A stretch of DNA of 5,590 bases from an uncultured Eubacteriales bacterium (GTDB taxonomy: Bacteria > Bacillota > Clostridia > Oscillospirales > CAG-272): NCBI GenBank assembly GCA_949286815.1, contig CASEEB010000111.1:1-5590 (forward strand). Reading direction: 5' to 3'. The translations under genes and the position numbers were made by a program. Position 1 is the stretch's first letter. The number at the start of each line of letters is the position of its first letter. Below the pieces are notes generated by a model, which was given only the letters and a program-made list of their open reading frames with translations, was not told the DNA's origin and did no database searches. Shown in pieces: positions 5,491-5,590 of the stretch.

Positions 5491-5590
5491 TTTAACTTTT
5501 CGGAAAACTAACAATCTCTATTCTGCTTATGCATCGAGCTTACCGTGAATTTAAATATAATTATCAATCAAATTCCACTGAGTTTGCCCA

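Overview
The window looks like chromosomal DNA of a low-to-moderate GC Gram-positive bacterium of the Clostridia. The evidence is a DUF1292 (YrzB-type) acidic protein, a lepA-hemW gene pair, consensus sigma-A-type promoters in AT-rich spacers, and U-tract intrinsic terminators. The species cannot be named from the sequence alone. No transposon, phage gene or CRISPR array is visible.

Layout, left to right. Bases 1-211 hold no gene. They carry a cluster of degenerate TGTATACA-like repeats (69-155) and a leftward extended -10 box (33-41) that probably serves a gene beyond the left edge. Bases 212-580 appear to encode a structured noncoding RNA on the minus strand, ended by a textbook terminator (212-240). 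Its 3' domain (about 176 nt, 247-422) is closed by a long-range stem, and a second structured domain lies 5' of it. I think raiA RNA is the best family guess for the 3' domain, but I cannot prove it. Next, also on the minus strand, come a DUF1292 gene (609-911) with its own strong promoter (951-979), hemW (1048-2214) and lepA (2216-4036). The last two form a tight operon driven from a promoter at 4122-4150.

Divergent from lepA, on the plus strand, is a Gfo/Idh/MocA-family NAD(P)-dependent oxidoreductase gene (4354-5400). It has a strong Shine-Dalgarno, its own promoter (4220-4248) and a leader rich in inverted repeats. It ends at a terminator (5452-5490) that is also usable from the opposite strand.

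How the parts relate. LepA (EF4, a ribosome-associated GTPase) and HemW (a radical-SAM haem chaperone) are a commonly co-located housekeeping pair. DUF1292 and the RNA lie downstream in the same orientation; the RNA has no convincing promoter of its own and could be co-transcribed with the DUF1292 gene. The oxidoreductase looks like a separately regulated, probably sugar- or polyol-related function. The parts most worth a second look are the RNA locus and the repeat-rich control regions; the four protein genes are ordinary members of known families.
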